Shown: positions 17,263 through 26,536, counted from the stretch's first letter. The stretch is 64,000 nt of DNA from Eubacterium sp. (GCA_017433295.1 JAFRHL010000054.1:46332-110331); one strand, 5' to 3'. Notes: generated by a model from the letters alone, not told the origin. A program made the numbers and translations.

Positions 17263-18807
17263 ATGAGTAGGAAACCAACAGTGCTGATGATCTTAGACGG
17301 ATTCGGACTGAATGATAATCCCGAGGGCAATGCCATTGCCCAGGCTGATACCCCTGTTATTGACGGGCTGATGAAGACCTGTCCCTTTGTTCCGGGTAAT
17401 GCCAGCGGAATGGCTGTAGGCCTTCCTGAAGGACAGATGGGTAATTCCGAAGTAGGCCACCTGAACATGGGTGCCGGCCGTATTGTATATCAGGAGCTTA
17501 CCAGGGTTACAAAGTCCATTCAGGACGGAGATTTTTTCCAGATTCCCGAGCTTCTGACAGCAATGGAGAACTGTAAGAAGAATAATGCGACTCTTCATAT
17601 GTACGGACTTCTTTCCGATGGCGGAGTACATAGCCATAATACCCATCTTTACGGACTTCTTGAGATGGCAAAAAAACAGGGACTGACAGATGTGGTGGTT
17701 CACTGTTTCCTGGATGGCCGTGATACACCTCCGGCTTCCGGAAAGGATTATATCGCTCAGCTGATGGCCAAGATGGAAGAGATCGGCGTGGGCTCTATAG
17801 CCACAATAGAAGGCCGCTATTATGCCATGGACAGGGATACCAACTGGGATCGTGTGGAAAAAGCATATGCGGCAATGGTTTATGGTGAAGGTGTAAAGGG
17901 AACAGATCCCATCAAGGTTATGGAAGAATCCTATGCAGCCGGTGTGACTGATGAGTTTGTCATTCCGACAGTTATAGAGAAGGACGGCAAGCCCGTCGGA
18001 CAGATCAAACCTGGAGATTCTGTAATATTCTACAACTTCCGTCCGGACCGGGCCAGAGAGATCACCCGTTCCATCTGTGATCCGGACTTTACAGGCTTTG
18101 AGAGGAAAAACGGTTTCTTCCCGCTGACTTATGTATGCTTTACAGATTATGACCCCACAATTCCCAATAAGCTCATTGCTTTCCATAAAGAAGAAGTTAC
18201 CAATACCTTCGGTGAATTTCTTGCGGCAAACGGCTTAAAACAGCTCAGGACTGCCGAGACCGAGAAGTATGCCCATGTTACCTTCTTCTTCAATGGCGGC
18301 GTGGAAGTGCCCAACGAAGGAGAGGACAGGCTTCTGGTCAAGTCTCCGGCTGTTGCCACTTATGATCTGCAGCCTGAGATGAGCGCTCCCGAGGTATGTG
18401 AGAATCTGGTTAATGCCATCAAATCCGACAAATACGATGTAATTGTCATCAATTTTGCCAATCCGGATATGGTAGGCCATACAGGAGTTTTGGAAGCCGC
18501 TGTTAAGGCTGTTGAGGCTGTGGATGCATGTGTAGGAAAAGCTGTGGATGCAGTAAAGGAAGTCGGCGGACAGATGTTCCTCTGCGCAGACCACGGTAAC
18601 TGTGAGAAGATGATAGATTATGAGACAGGGGCACCCTACACCGCCCACACCACCAACCCGGTACCTTTTATTCTTATTAATTATGATGATAATTATACTT
18701 TAAGAGAAGGCGGATGCCTCGCGGATATCGCCCCCACTCTGATCGAGATGATGGGTCTTAAGCAGCCTGAGGAAATGACCGGTAAATCCCTTCTTATAAG
18801 AAAATAG
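17263..18807 (+). CDS. gpmI: 2,3-bisphosphoglycerate-independent phosphoglycerate mutase
   Basis: A 514-residue Mn-dependent mutase of the alkaline phosphatase superfamily, converting 3- to 2-phosphoglycerate. The N-terminal metal motif LMILDGFG, the phosphorylated serine in QMGNSEVGHLNMGAGR, HCFLDGRDTPP, and the C-terminal DMVGHTG and CADHGNCEKM are intact. It is the fourth gene of the glycolytic run; enolase and pyruvate kinase are not in the window. Confidence 0.97.
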   Translation: MSRKPTVLMILDGFGLNDNPEGNAIAQADTPVIDGLMKTCPFVPGNASGMAVGLPEGQMGNSEVGHLNMGAGRIVYQELTRVTKSIQDGDFFQIPELLTAMENCKKNNATLHMYGLLSDGGVHSHNTHLYGLLEMAKKQGLTDVVVHCFLDGRDTPPASGKDYIAQLMAKMEEIGVGSIATIEGRYYAMDRDTNWDRVEKAYAAMVYGEGVKGTDPIKVMEESYAAGVTDEFVIPTVIEKDGKPVGQIKPGDSVIFYNFRPDRAREITRSICDPDFTGFERKNGFFPLTYVCFTDYDPTIPNKLIAFHKEEVTNTFGEFLAANGLKQLRTAETEKYAHVTFFFNGGVEVPNEGEDRLLVKSPAVATYDLQPEMSAPEVCENLVNAIKSDKYDVIVINFANPDMVGHTGVLEAAVKAVEAVDACVGKAVDAVKEVGGQMFLCADHGNCEKMIDYETGAPYTAHTTNPVPFILINYDDNYTLREGGCLADIAPTLIEMMGLKQPEEMTGKSLLIRK

Positions 18808-18823
18808 ACCCGGAAAACCAAGT

Positions 18824-18858
18824 TGGGAGTTCCGAAAGGGACTCCCATTTGCTTTGTG
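18824..18858 (+). terminator. Terminator after gpmI
   Basis: TGGGAGT (18824-18830) and ACTCCCA (18841-18847) flank a 10-base loop and are followed by TTTGCTTTG. Confidence 0.65.
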
Positions 18859-18901
18859 CGCAGTATGACGGATAAGAACGACGTCACGAAGGAGATATAG
18901 A

Positions 18902-19771
18902 ATGAAACTGGGCAGAAATGACAAATGCTGGTGTGGCAGCGGCAAAAAATACAAAGCCTGTCATATGTCCTTTGATAACAGGATAAAAGATTACAGGAAC
19001 CGGGGATATGAGGTTCCGGATCATCAGATGATCAAAAGGCCGGAACAGATTGCCAGAATCCGGGAAGCCGGAAAAAAGAACACCATGGTTCTTGATTATA
19101 TAAGTCCCTTTGTAAAAGAGGGAGTGACAACAGAAGAACTGGATCGCCGCATAGAGGAGTATACCAGGGAGATCGGATGTATTCCTGCCTGCCTGGGATA
19201 CCAGGGCTATCCGAAAAGTGTCTGCATCTCGGTGGATCATGTGGTCTGCCATGGCATACCATCACCGGATCAGGTGCTGAAGTCCGGTGATATTGTTAAT
19301 GTCGACTGCACTACCATTTATAACGGTTATTACGGAGACGCTTCCCGTATGTTCTGTATTGGGGAGGTTTCCCCTGAAAAGAGAAAACTGGTGCAAGTGA
19401 CCAAAGAGTGCCTTGACCTGGCTCTGGCAGCAACAAGGCCCTGGGGCACCATGGGTGATATGGGCTACGCCTGCAATAAGCATGCTGTGGAGAATGGATA
19501 TACCATAGTCCGGGAGATCGGGGGGCATGGCTGCGGCGTCCGTTTCCATGAGGATCCCTGGGTGAATCATATCGGAACACCGGACACAGGTCTTTTATTT
19601 GTACCGGGAATGACCCTCACCATAGAACCTATGGTCAATATGGGAAGACCGGATGTTTTCCAGGATGAAGAAGACGGATGGACTATATATACTGAAGATG
19701 GACTGCCTTCTGCACAATGGGAATACACCATTTTAATTACGGAGGATGGAACAGAAATACTATCCCGGTAA
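18902..19771 (+). CDS. map: Methionine aminopeptidase with N-terminal SEC-C zinc motif
   Basis: A type I methionine aminopeptidase removing the initiator methionine of new proteins. Residues 1-21 form a SEC-C zinc motif (NDKCWCGSGKKYKACH) like that of SecA, which may help bind the ribosome. The peptidase domain follows with metal ligands in NVDCTTIYNGYYGDASRMF (Asp, Asp), GGHGCGVRFHEDPW (His), and TIEPMV and AQWEYTILIT (Glu, Glu). The length of 289 residues matches the SEC-C subtype. AAGGAG lies before the ATG. The exonuclease gene follows 33 bases later. Confidence 0.95.
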   Translation: MKLGRNDKCWCGSGKKYKACHMSFDNRIKDYRNRGYEVPDHQMIKRPEQIARIREAGKKNTMVLDYISPFVKEGVTTEELDRRIEEYTREIGCIPACLGYQGYPKSVCISVDHVVCHGIPSPDQVLKSGDIVNVDCTTIYNGYYGDASRMFCIGEVSPEKRKLVQVTKECLDLALAATRPWGTMGDMGYACNKHAVENGYTIVREIGGHGCGVRFHEDPWVNHIGTPDTGLLFVPGMTLTIEPMVNMGRPDVFQDEEDGWTIYTEDGLPSAQWEYTILITEDGTEILSR

Positions 19772-19804
19772 CAACAGCCGGGTCCCAAATGAGAGGAATG
19801 GAAT

Positions 19805-20716
19805 ATGGAAGCAGCCCATAATAAAAAGAACAGGTCTTCCAGGGGCAGAAAACTCCCTGACGGAAGGCATCACGGCGGAGGGGACAGAGACCGCTATTAC
19901 GCTTTTTTTGACGCAGAGTATACCTGCTTTATGGATTCGGACAGAGGCTTTGACAGACGGCACAGCAGTGAGGTCATCTCTGTGGGGCTTGTTATAGCGG
20001 ACAGGCATCTGAATGTTGCCGCGACCTTTTACACCCCGGTACGCCCAAAATACAACCCCAGGCTTACCGGTTACTGTAAATCCCTGACGGGTCTTAAGCA
20101 GAAGGAGATTGATGAAGCCCCTGACTATGATACGGCATTTCATAAAATGTCCGAACTTTTCAAAGATTATCCCGTGAAGGAAATATTCGTCTGGGGTAAT
20201 GACCACAGGACCCTGGAGGAGGATGCCAGGCGGAATCACCATGTGGTACCGAAAAGGACCCGCAGATTTATCAGCCAGGTGACGGATCTGACAAAAAGAC
20301 TTACGGTCAGAGCCTTTGGAGTACCCATAACGGTAAGCCTTGCCGATATGAAGTACATCTGTGATATGGACCATGTGACAGCCCATAATGCCTTTGAGGA
20401 TGCCATGGATCTGTACCATGTAACCAGGTGCTGCGTTCAGGAGACCTTTAATAAAGAAAAAGCGGATATACTGTTTGCTTATATTCATGACCGCAATACC
20501 TATCACCAGTTCAGGAGATTCAAATATCCTGACAAAAGGATCGATGTTATTTCCGACAAACAACTGAAAAAGATAAGCCGGGAATACATCGAAGTACTGA
20601 AAAGCATCTATGGCCGGGAGGGGCAGAAGCAGGCTCCGGAATTACTGGCTCTCTGTGATGATATCAGGAGTCTGGCAGCCATGGGAAGCGAGGACTGTCC
20701 GAAGCTGCCGGAATAA
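19805..20716 (+). CDS. DEDDh-type 3'-5' exonuclease family protein
   Basis: A 303-residue protein with the DEDDh exonuclease fold of the RNase T/ERI-1/PolIII-epsilon group. The four acidic residues and histidine are recognisable: Asp36 and Glu38 in FFDAEYT, Asp133 in VWGNDHRTL, and His194 with Asp199 in HNAFEDA. The first 30 residues are basic and low in complexity, and the C-terminal 90 residues are not recognised. It could act on RNA or DNA; the closest type cannot be set without a search. It is followed by a strong terminator and is probably co-transcribed with map. Confidence 0.78.
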   Translation: MEAAHNKKNRSSRGRKLPDGRHHGGGDRDRYYAFFDAEYTCFMDSDRGFDRRHSSEVISVGLVIADRHLNVAATFYTPVRPKYNPRLTGYCKSLTGLKQKEIDEAPDYDTAFHKMSELFKDYPVKEIFVWGNDHRTLEEDARRNHHVVPKRTRRFISQVTDLTKRLTVRAFGVPITVSLADMKYICDMDHVTAHNAFEDAMDLYHVTRCCVQETFNKEKADILFAYIHDRNTYHQFRRFKYPDKRIDVISDKQLKKISREYIEVLKSIYGREGQKQAPELLALCDDIRSLAAMGSEDCPKLPE

Positions 20717-20724
20717 TAAAAAAA

Positions 20725-20788
20725 CAGAAAAGGGCTCATAATGTTATCTGCCGCGGGGGAAGATGACATTATGAGCCCTTTTCTGTTA
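20725..20788. terminator. Strong bidirectional-type terminator hairpin
   Basis: Perfect 20-base arms (20725-20744 and 20766-20785, beginning CAGAAAAGGGCTC) with a 21-base loop. A-runs lie before and T-rich sequence after, so it could terminate in both directions; the next gene is on the same strand. Confidence 0.85.
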
Positions 20789-20886
20789 TAAACAAACTAA
20801 ACCGTTTCAATAACAATAAATCACATTTACAAACGAAATAGCTATCGTGATAATAAGATTAGCTTAATATTCAAGGAGGAATTACT

Positions 20887-22887
20887 ATGGGAATGCAATT
20901 AGACAAAATGGCATATGTTGCCCCTGTTCTTGCGGTTTGTGCATTGATTTTTGCTTTTTACCTGGTTTCAAAGGTTTCAAAGCAAAGCGGAGGCACAGAC
21001 CGAATGAAAGAGATCGCGGCATTTATTCATGAAGGGGCCAAGGCCTTTCTCATGGCCGAGTATAAGATACTGGTAATTTTTGTTGCGGTATTGTTTGTAC
21101 TCATCGGCGTGGGAATCGGAAGCTGGATCACGGCAGTCAGCTTTCTGGTGGGCGCCCTGTTTTCAACAATAGCCGGCTATATAGGTATGGATGTTGCCAC
21201 AAAGGCCAACGTCCGTACAGCAGCTGCCGCCAAAGACAGCGGGATGAATAAAGCTTTATCCATTGCCTTTTCCGGTGGTGCCGTTATGGGTATGTGCGTA
21301 GTCGGATTCGGACTTTTGGGAGCCAGTGTGATCTATCTTATTACAGGCAGTCCGGATGTACTTTCCGGATTTTCACTGGGAGCATCATCCATCGCCCTTT
21401 TTGCCCGTGTGGGCGGCGGTATTTACACAAAGGCCGCTGACGTGGGAGCTGACCTGGTAGGTAAGGTTGAGGCCGGTATCCCGGAGGATGACCCCCGTAA
21501 CCCGGCTGTTATCGCCGATAATGTGGGTGATAATGTGGGTGATGTGGCAGGAATGGGCGCTGACCTTTTCGAGTCCTATGTGGGTTCACTGGTTTCCGCC
21601 ATTACACTTGGCGTAGTTGCTTTTAAGGGAGCCGGAGCGATTTTTCCACTGCTCATTGCGGCCCTTGGTATCTTTTCCAGTATTATAGGTTCATTTTTTG
21701 TTAAGGGTGACGAGAACTCCAGCCCCCATAAAGCTCTGAAATACGGCAGCTATTCTGCCAGTATCCTTGTTGTGATCGGAGTTCTTGTATTTTCAAAGAT
21801 GTTTTTCGGTTCCTTCAATCAGGCCATTGCCATCATATTCGGTCTGGCGGTGGGTCTCCTGATCGGTATCATCACAGAGATCTACACCTCCGGCGACTAC
21901 CGATTTGTCCAGAAGATCGCCACCCAGTCGGAGACCGGCCCTGCCACAACGGTTATCAGCGGTATTGCCGTGGGTATGCAGTCCACTGCCATTCCTATCC
22001 TGCTGATTGCGATCGGTATTATCGGGGCATACAAGTTTGCAGGCCTTTACGGTATCGCTCTTGCGGCAGTGGGAATGCTTTCCACCACAGGTATCACGGT
22101 GGCGGTCGATGCCTATGGCCCCATCGCCGATAATGCCGGCGGTATCGCGGAGATGTCACACCTGAAACCTGAAGTACGTAAGATCACGGATAAGCTGGAT
22201 GCGGTCGGTAACACAACCGCAGCCATGGGGAAAGGCTTTGCCATCGGTTCTGCAGCCCTTACGGCCCTGGCTCTGTTCGTTTCTTATGCCCAGGCAGTCG
22301 GATTGTTCGAAAATGGGATCAACCTTCTGGATTATAAAGTTATTGTAGGTTTGTTTATAGGAGGCATGCTTCCTTTCCTGTTCTCAGCTCTTACCATGGA
22401 CTCCGTTTCCAAGGCTGCTTACAAGATGATCGAGGAAGTCCGCAGACAGTTCCGGACCATACCGGGTATCCTTGAGGGAACCGGAAAGCCCGATTATACA
22501 TCCTGCGTTGCAATTTCTACCCAGGCTGCCTTGAAAGAAATGATGGTTCCGGGTATAATGGCAGTGGTTGCCCCGCTGGCAGTGGGACTTCTTCTCGGGC
22601 CTTCTGCTCTGGGAGGACTGCTGGCCGGATCTCTGGTTACAGGAGTTATGCTGGCTATCTTTATGAGTAACGCCGGCGGAGCATGGGATAATGCCAAAAA
22701 GTATATTGAAGATGGTAATCACGGCGGAAAAGGAAGTGAAGCACATCATGCAGCGGTTGTTGGAGATACGGTAGGAGATCCCTTTAAGGATACATCCGGC
22801 CCTTCCATCAATATCCTGATCAAGCTGATGACAGTTGTCGCTCTCGTATTTGCGCCATTATTCCTGAAGTTCGGCGGATTGATCTGA
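20887..22887 (+). CDS. hppA: K+-dependent membrane pyrophosphatase, probably Na+-pumping
   Basis: A 666-residue ion-pumping pyrophosphatase with about 16 membrane helices. Pyrophosphate and Mg2+ ligands lie in [28 protein letters not shown], in [17 protein letters not shown] and in the C-terminal [21 protein letters not shown] carries Ala, not Lys, at the site that marks K+-dependent enzymes. The gate Glu sits in DLFESY, three residues after Asp, as in the Na+-pumping Thermotoga enzyme, rather than seven residues later as in plant H+-pumps. I therefore infer Na+ transport, possibly with H+. AAGGAGGAA precedes the ATG. Confidence 0.95.
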   Translation: MGMQLDKMAYVAPVLAVCALIFAFYLVSKVSKQSGGTDRMKEIAAFIHEGAKAFLMAEYKILVIFVAVLFVLIGVGIGSWITAVSFLVGALFSTIAGYIGMDVATKANVRTAAAAKDSGMNKALSIAFSGGAVMGMCVVGFGLLGASVIYLITGSPDVLSGFSLGASSIALFARVGGGIYTKAADVGADLVGKVEAGIPEDDPRNPAVIADNVGDNVGDVAGMGADLFESYVGSLVSAITLGVVAFKGAGAIFPLLIAALGIFSSIIGSFFVKGDENSSPHKALKYGSYSASILVVIGVLVFSKMFFGSFNQAIAIIFGLAVGLLIGIITEIYTSGDYRFVQKIATQSETGPATTVISGIAVGMQSTAIPILLIAIGIIGAYKFAGLYGIALAAVGMLSTTGITVAVDAYGPIADNAGGIAEMSHLKPEVRKITDKLDAVGNTTAAMGKGFAIGSAALTALALFVSYAQAVGLFENGINLLDYKVIVGLFIGGMLPFLFSALTMDSVSKAAYKMIEEVRRQFRTIPGILEGTGKPDYTSCVAISTQAALKEMMVPGIMAVVAPLAVGLLLGPSALGGLLAGSLVTGVMLAIFMSNAGGAWDNAKKYIEDGNHGGKGSEAHHAAVVGDTVGDPFKDTSGPSINILIKLMTVVALVFAPLFLKFGGLI

Positions 22888-22924
22888 TGACGCGGGCATG
22901 CATTTATTTTAGGAGGAGTAGATT

Positions 22925-23866
22925 ATGAGTGAGAATTTTGCTACAGATTTTGATGTGATCGTTGATCGGGCCATGGCGCTGGACAAACCGATCCGGGTCG
23001 TCATTGCCGGTGCGGATGTTGAGAATATTCTTCTGGGAGCTTTTGACGCCCAGGCATCAGGCTTCGTTTATCCGATCCTTGTGGGTAATCAGAAGAAGAT
23101 CTGGGATATGCTGGACCGCCTCGGTTTAAAAGACAGGGAATTTGATCTCCAGGCTGTGTCTTCTGATATTAATGTCGTTCAGTTTGCCATCGATATGATC
23201 CTGGCCGGGGAAGCAGACGTCCTGATGAGAGGTAATACCCAGACCAGGGACTTCCTTATGCCTGTACTGAATAAGAGCAATCATCTTCTGGACGGGGAGG
23301 GGCTGATGACCCACGTCGTTATGTTGAAGATCCCGGACTGTGAGAAGATTACCGCTATTTCCGATGTTACCATCCTTGTACGTCCGTCCATCGAGCAGCG
23401 CAAGGAGATCATCAAGAACATGGTCCGCGCACTGAAGCTTATCAATGTTGAACATCCCAATATCGCCCTGCTTTCCCTGGTGGAGAAGCCCAGCTTCCAT
23501 ATGAAGGATACGGTGGAGGCCCAGACCCTTGTTCTCCATCAGAACGAGGAGCCATTTGCCGACTGCAATCTGGTGGGCCCCATACCCTGGGATCTGATCG
23601 TAAGCAAGGAAGCCGCCAGACTGAAGAAATATGATTGTGAGTACTGCGGTGAGTTCGACGGGATTGTTGCCCCGGACCTGATGAGCGGCAATCTGATGAT
23701 CAAGGTGCTGGAGATGAATGCCAGAGCCAACAGCTTCGGTGTTATCGTGGGAGCCAAGATTCCTATTGCCATCACTTCAAGAAGTGATTCCAAGGAACAG
23801 GCATACCTTTCCCTGGCCGCCTGCGCGGTTATGTCCACCATGCCCAAGTATAAGGACTGGAAATAA
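22925..23866 (+). CDS. Phosphate acetyl/butyryltransferase family protein
   Basis: A 313-residue PTA/PTB-family acyltransferase, exchanging CoA and phosphate on acyl groups. VLMRGNTQTRDFLMPVL matches the family's GKxxTxxFL-type motif and LLDGEGLMTHVVM is the HVSx region; RPSIEQRKEIIKNMV and GPIPWDLIVSKEAARLK follow. Length and motifs fit phosphate butyryltransferase better than a large phosphotransacetylase. No butyrate or acetate kinase gene is next to it, which is unusual for ptb. It starts 37 bases after hppA, with AGGAGG, so the two are probably co-transcribed. Its acyl specificity is unknown. Confidence 0.82.
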   Translation: MSENFATDFDVIVDRAMALDKPIRVVIAGADVENILLGAFDAQASGFVYPILVGNQKKIWDMLDRLGLKDREFDLQAVSSDINVVQFAIDMILAGEADVLMRGNTQTRDFLMPVLNKSNHLLDGEGLMTHVVMLKIPDCEKITAISDVTILVRPSIEQRKEIIKNMVRALKLINVEHPNIALLSLVEKPSFHMKDTVEAQTLVLHQNEEPFADCNLVGPIPWDLIVSKEAARLKKYDCEYCGEFDGIVAPDLMSGNLMIKVLEMNARANSFGVIVGAKIPIAITSRSDSKEQAYLSLAACAVMSTMPKYKDWK

Positions 23867-23910
23867 ATAAGGATCAGATAAATCATATATTGACAGAAAT
23901 ATCATTTGGG

Positions 23911-24005
23911 ATCCCCCCTTTTGTAGTTGACAAATGGATTTCGGCTCTGTTACCATTAATCATGAGAGAAACCGGAATCAGACAGCAATTACGAAAAGGG
24001 GGGAT
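23911..24005 (+). promoter_or_regulatory. Long-range inverted repeat covering the GTPase ribosome binding site
   Basis: ATCCCCCCTTTTGT (23911-23924) is complementary over 12 perfect bases to AAAAGGGGGGAT (23994-24005), the purine-rich ribosome binding site region of the next gene. The left arm lies upstream of the local promoter, so only transcripts reading through from the acyltransferase gene would carry both arms and mask the site. Confidence 0.55.
23927..23956 (+). promoter_or_regulatory. Probable promoter of the EutP-like GTPase gene
   Basis: A consensus TTGACA (23927-23932) is followed after 18 bases by TACCAT (23951-23956). The -10 match is modest. Confidence 0.5.
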
Positions 24006-24010
24006 AAAGT

Positions 24011-24538
24011 ATGCGTAAAATTATGTTCATCGGACGAAGTGAATCAGGGAAGACGACTTTATCTCAGGCCATGAAGGGGAATACCATCACCTACCATAAG
24101 ACCCAGTATGTGAACCATTATGATGTGATCATTGACACTCCGGGGGAGTATCTCCAGACGAAGAATCTGATTTCGGCTCTGGCAGTATTTACAGCAGAAG
24201 CCGATGTGATCGGACTTCTGATGGATTCCACGGAACCCTTTTCCCTTTATTCCCCGAATCTGACTCCGGTATGTAACAGAGAAGTGGTGGGAGTTGTCAC
24301 CAAGATCGACCACTGGGCGGCCCAGCCCGAACAGGCAGCTGCCTGGCTGAGACTGGCAGGCTGCCGGAAGATCTTCTATACCAGCGCTTATACCGGTGAG
24401 GGTATTGCGGATATTATTTCCTACCTGAAGGAGGAGAGGGATGTCCTCCCCTGGGAAGAGGTCAAGGCCCAGTATGATGAGCTGGGATTTGGGGAAGGTG
24501 AAAATGAGAAGGACTCCCACAGATTTCATAATATATAA
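24011..24538 (+). CDS. EutP/PduV-type small GTPase
   Basis: A 175-residue P-loop GTPase of the EutP/PduV group. G1 is GRSESGKTT (residues 8-16), G3 is DTPGEY, G4 is TKID and G5 is SAYTGEG. The family is best known from ethanolamine and propanediol microcompartment operons, where its role is unclear; here no shell protein, ammonia-lyase or diol dehydratase gene is near. Its neighbours are a phosphate acyltransferase, a membrane pyrophosphatase and a 59-residue protein. A role in acyl-phosphate metabolism is possible but is speculation. Confidence 0.82.
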   Translation: MRKIMFIGRSESGKTTLSQAMKGNTITYHKTQYVNHYDVIIDTPGEYLQTKNLISALAVFTAEADVIGLLMDSTEPFSLYSPNLTPVCNREVVGVVTKIDHWAAQPEQAAAWLRLAGCRKIFYTSAYTGEGIADIISYLKEERDVLPWEEVKAQYDELGFGEGENEKDSHRFHNI

Positions 24539-24624
24539 CTGGAAATATTGAAAAAACTGTTGTATACTACAAATAATAGGCGGTTGACCGGTCAGGGTTT
24601 ACTAAAATTACAGGAGGTATCCAG

Positions 24625-24804
24625 ATGAGAGGCTATGAAGCTGCTAAGATCCTTAAGGATCAGGGGATTACGATTGAAGATGTAAAAGAGGAGATTGCTT
24701 ACAGGAAAGAGACCAACGCTCTCAGCAATCAGCCCAAGAATGAAGCATTCATGAACATGACCCTGAATGAAGTATTAAGAATCAGTGAAATGTGGGATGT
24801 ATGA
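24625..24804 (+). CDS. Small conserved-looking 59-residue protein, unknown
   Basis: A short frame with a strong ribosome binding site (CAGGAGGTATCCAG before ATG). The protein begins MRGYEAAKILKDQGITIED and is charged and soluble, with predicted helices and no cysteine, signal peptide or membrane segment. The pattern of a helix, a turn (GITIED) and more helix, ending in MTLNEVLRISEMWDV, looks like a real small protein rather than chance. It lies between the GTPase and a terminator. I do not recognise the family. Confidence 0.7.
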   Translation: MRGYEAAKILKDQGITIEDVKEEIAYRKETNALSNQPKNEAFMNMTLNEVLRISEMWDV

Positions 24805-24828
24805 TTAATTTCAGTTCTATAAGTAAGA

Positions 24829-24864
24829 CAGGCTGTCGTGTACCCGTGGCAGCCTGATTTTAAG
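24829..24864 (+). terminator. Terminator after the 59-residue protein gene
   Basis: CAGGCTG (24829-24835) and CAGCCTG (24850-24856) form a stem, followed by ATTTTAAGTTT. Confidence 0.65.
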
Positions 24865-24872
24865 TTTAATCT

Positions 24873-24915
24873 CCGGCACAGAATTCTTGCGATGGTCGTG
24901 AGTTAAATGTGCCGG
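24873..24915 (+). promoter_or_regulatory. Leader inverted repeat before the DUF975 gene
   Basis: CCGGCACA (24873-24880) and TGTGCCGG (24908-24915) are perfect arms around a 27-base loop that has a partial inner stem. No T-run follows. Role unknown. Confidence 0.4.
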
Positions 24916-24952
24916 GAACGCCGGGACATTCTAGAGTGGAAAGGAAGAAAAA

Positions 24953-25654
24953 ATGAAGTTATCTGCATCGGATCTTAAGGCAATCGCCAGAGAGTCTCTG
25001 AAAGGCCACTGGCTCTCTGCCATCATTGTCTGTCTTGTGGCCTCGTTTTTCGGGGCATTCTGTATGTCATTATTTGCATGGGGCCGGTTTGCCCTGATGA
25101 TGGCTGCCGCCATCACATTTCTGGAGTATCTGCAGGACTATGGGGAGATCATCCTCCTTTCTGCCTGCTGTATTGCTCTCTTTAAGTTTTTTATGGGCGA
25201 AACTGTAAGGCTGGGATATATCAGGTTTAATCTTTCCCTGCTCGACCGGGGAGATGTGAAGATGCGTTATATTTTCAGCTGCTTTAAGCTTTTCTGGAAG
25301 GCGTTTTTTTTGCGGGTGGGACTGGCATTCATGGAATTTTGTTTTTCCATTTTATTTATTATTCCCGGCATCTATATTTATCTTGCCTATGCAATGGCGC
25401 CCTACGTGCTGGAGGAACGTCCCGGATTTCCTGTCATAGAAGCCATGCGGGCTTCCAGGAAGATGATGCATGGGAATAAGCTCAGATTCCTTGGTATGAA
25501 GATAAGCTTCATCGGTTGGGATCTTCTGTGTCTTATTACCCTGGGACTGGCAGCACTCTATGTCATTCCTTTGAAGAATACGACAGAAGCTGTTTTTTAT
25601 AATGAGATCTCCGGCAGGGCAGATGTATATTATGCCAGAGACAGACTCTCCTAA
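24953..25654 (+). CDS. DUF975 family membrane protein
   Basis: A 233-residue integral membrane protein of the DUF975 family, common in Firmicutes. The N terminus MKLSASDLKAIARESLKGHW, the later GYIRFNLSLLDRGD and the EAMRASRKMMHGNKLRFL motif are the family features. About five or six hydrophobic helices can be seen. Function is not established. AAAGGAAG precedes the ATG. Confidence 0.85.
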   Translation: MKLSASDLKAIARESLKGHWLSAIIVCLVASFFGAFCMSLFAWGRFALMMAAAITFLEYLQDYGEIILLSACCIALFKFFMGETVRLGYIRFNLSLLDRGDVKMRYIFSCFKLFWKAFFLRVGLAFMEFCFSILFIIPGIYIYLAYAMAPYVLEERPGFPVIEAMRASRKMMHGNKLRFLGMKISFIGWDLLCLITLGLAALYVIPLKNTTEAVFYNEISGRADVYYARDRLS

Positions 25655-25668
25655 GACAATATTTTATC

Positions 25669-25697
25669 TTGAATGTGAGGTATTATTTTGCTAAAAT
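25669..25697 (+). promoter_or_regulatory. Promoter of the 236-residue unknown gene
   Basis: TTGAAT (25669-25674), 17 bases and TAAAAT (25692-25697), about 80 bases before the gene. Confidence 0.6.
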
Positions 25698-25774
25698 GAG
25701 TTTTGGCTGCTGCACTTTAACATAGGAGAACAGCCGGCTTTTATAAAGAGTATTTTCGGGAGGACACTTAAGTC

Positions 25775-26485
25775 ATGGAGATTTTGGGAAAGACCCTGTC
25801 AGAGAAGACAGAGGCAGTCTATAAAAGGTTTGAAAAAGAGCTGATTTATCCTGTAACTTTTTTAAAACAGGATCCGGGCAATGACGAAGATGTCAGCCGT
25901 CCGGTGGCTATGGATACAGGAAAGAAACAGTTTATTATAAAGATTGATAATGATCTGGAAGATTCTCTTTTTGAGAATGCCCTGATCAGGGATATGATCT
26001 ACTGTCAGCAGATGAGCAGTCAGGCACCGGTCCTCACCGCGGTCAGCGATAAAGACATCGATGCCTACCAGGTTGCCATGATGATCAGTTCCGTTATTAT
26101 GGATATCGATGTGGAAAACAAGCTGCAGGAGTACGGCATGCATCTGGATGATATTGATACCATGCGGCTTGCCGACCTGTTTTCCTTCCTCAAATCAGGC
26201 ATGTCTGATTTTAACAGGCCTCTTTATCACATTTTCACCGGCCTTCAGATCACTCTTCTTATGTTTACTTCTTCTAATAAGAAGAATATTGAAGATATCG
26301 TGAATACATTTTATCTTTCAGATCCGGAAGGAATGGATATTATTGACAAGTTTATCAGTATTATTGAGAGGTACGGGGTTGCAGATAACCGTTCCATGAT
26401 GCGTTGTATGAGAAAGATCGGTCTTGCCTGCAATATGAAGGGACGCCTTAATATTGAGTACGAAGGTAAGGTTTCCGCTCTCTGA
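25775..26485 (+). CDS. Hypothetical soluble protein, 236 residues
   Basis: I do not recognise this protein. It is acidic, has no signal peptide or clear membrane segment and no metal-binding or nucleotide-binding motif. The middle part (SSVIMDIDVENKLQEYGM and the LADLFSFLKSGMSDF stretch) looks mostly helical. It has its own promoter and terminator, and a GGGAGGACA site precedes the ATG, so it is probably a single-gene unit. Codon use is like that of its neighbours. Confidence 0.75.
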   Translation: MEILGKTLSEKTEAVYKRFEKELIYPVTFLKQDPGNDEDVSRPVAMDTGKKQFIIKIDNDLEDSLFENALIRDMIYCQQMSSQAPVLTAVSDKDIDAYQVAMMISSVIMDIDVENKLQEYGMHLDDIDTMRLADLFSFLKSGMSDFNRPLYHIFTGLQITLLMFTSSNKKNIEDIVNTFYLSDPEGMDIIDKFISIIERYGVADNRSMMRCMRKIGLACNMKGRLNIEYEGKVSAL

Positions 26486-26502
26486 TTTATGACAGATAAC
26501 AG

Positions 26503-26536
26503 CAGGCAGCTTGATCAGGTTGCCTGTTTTCTTTTG
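26503..26536 (+). terminator. Terminator before metH
   Basis: CAGGCAGCTT (26503-26512) pairs with AGGTTGCCTG (26517-26526), with two G-U pairs and a 4-base loop, followed by TTTTCTTTT. This short gap holds no S-box or other methionine riboswitch that I can see. Confidence 0.7.
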
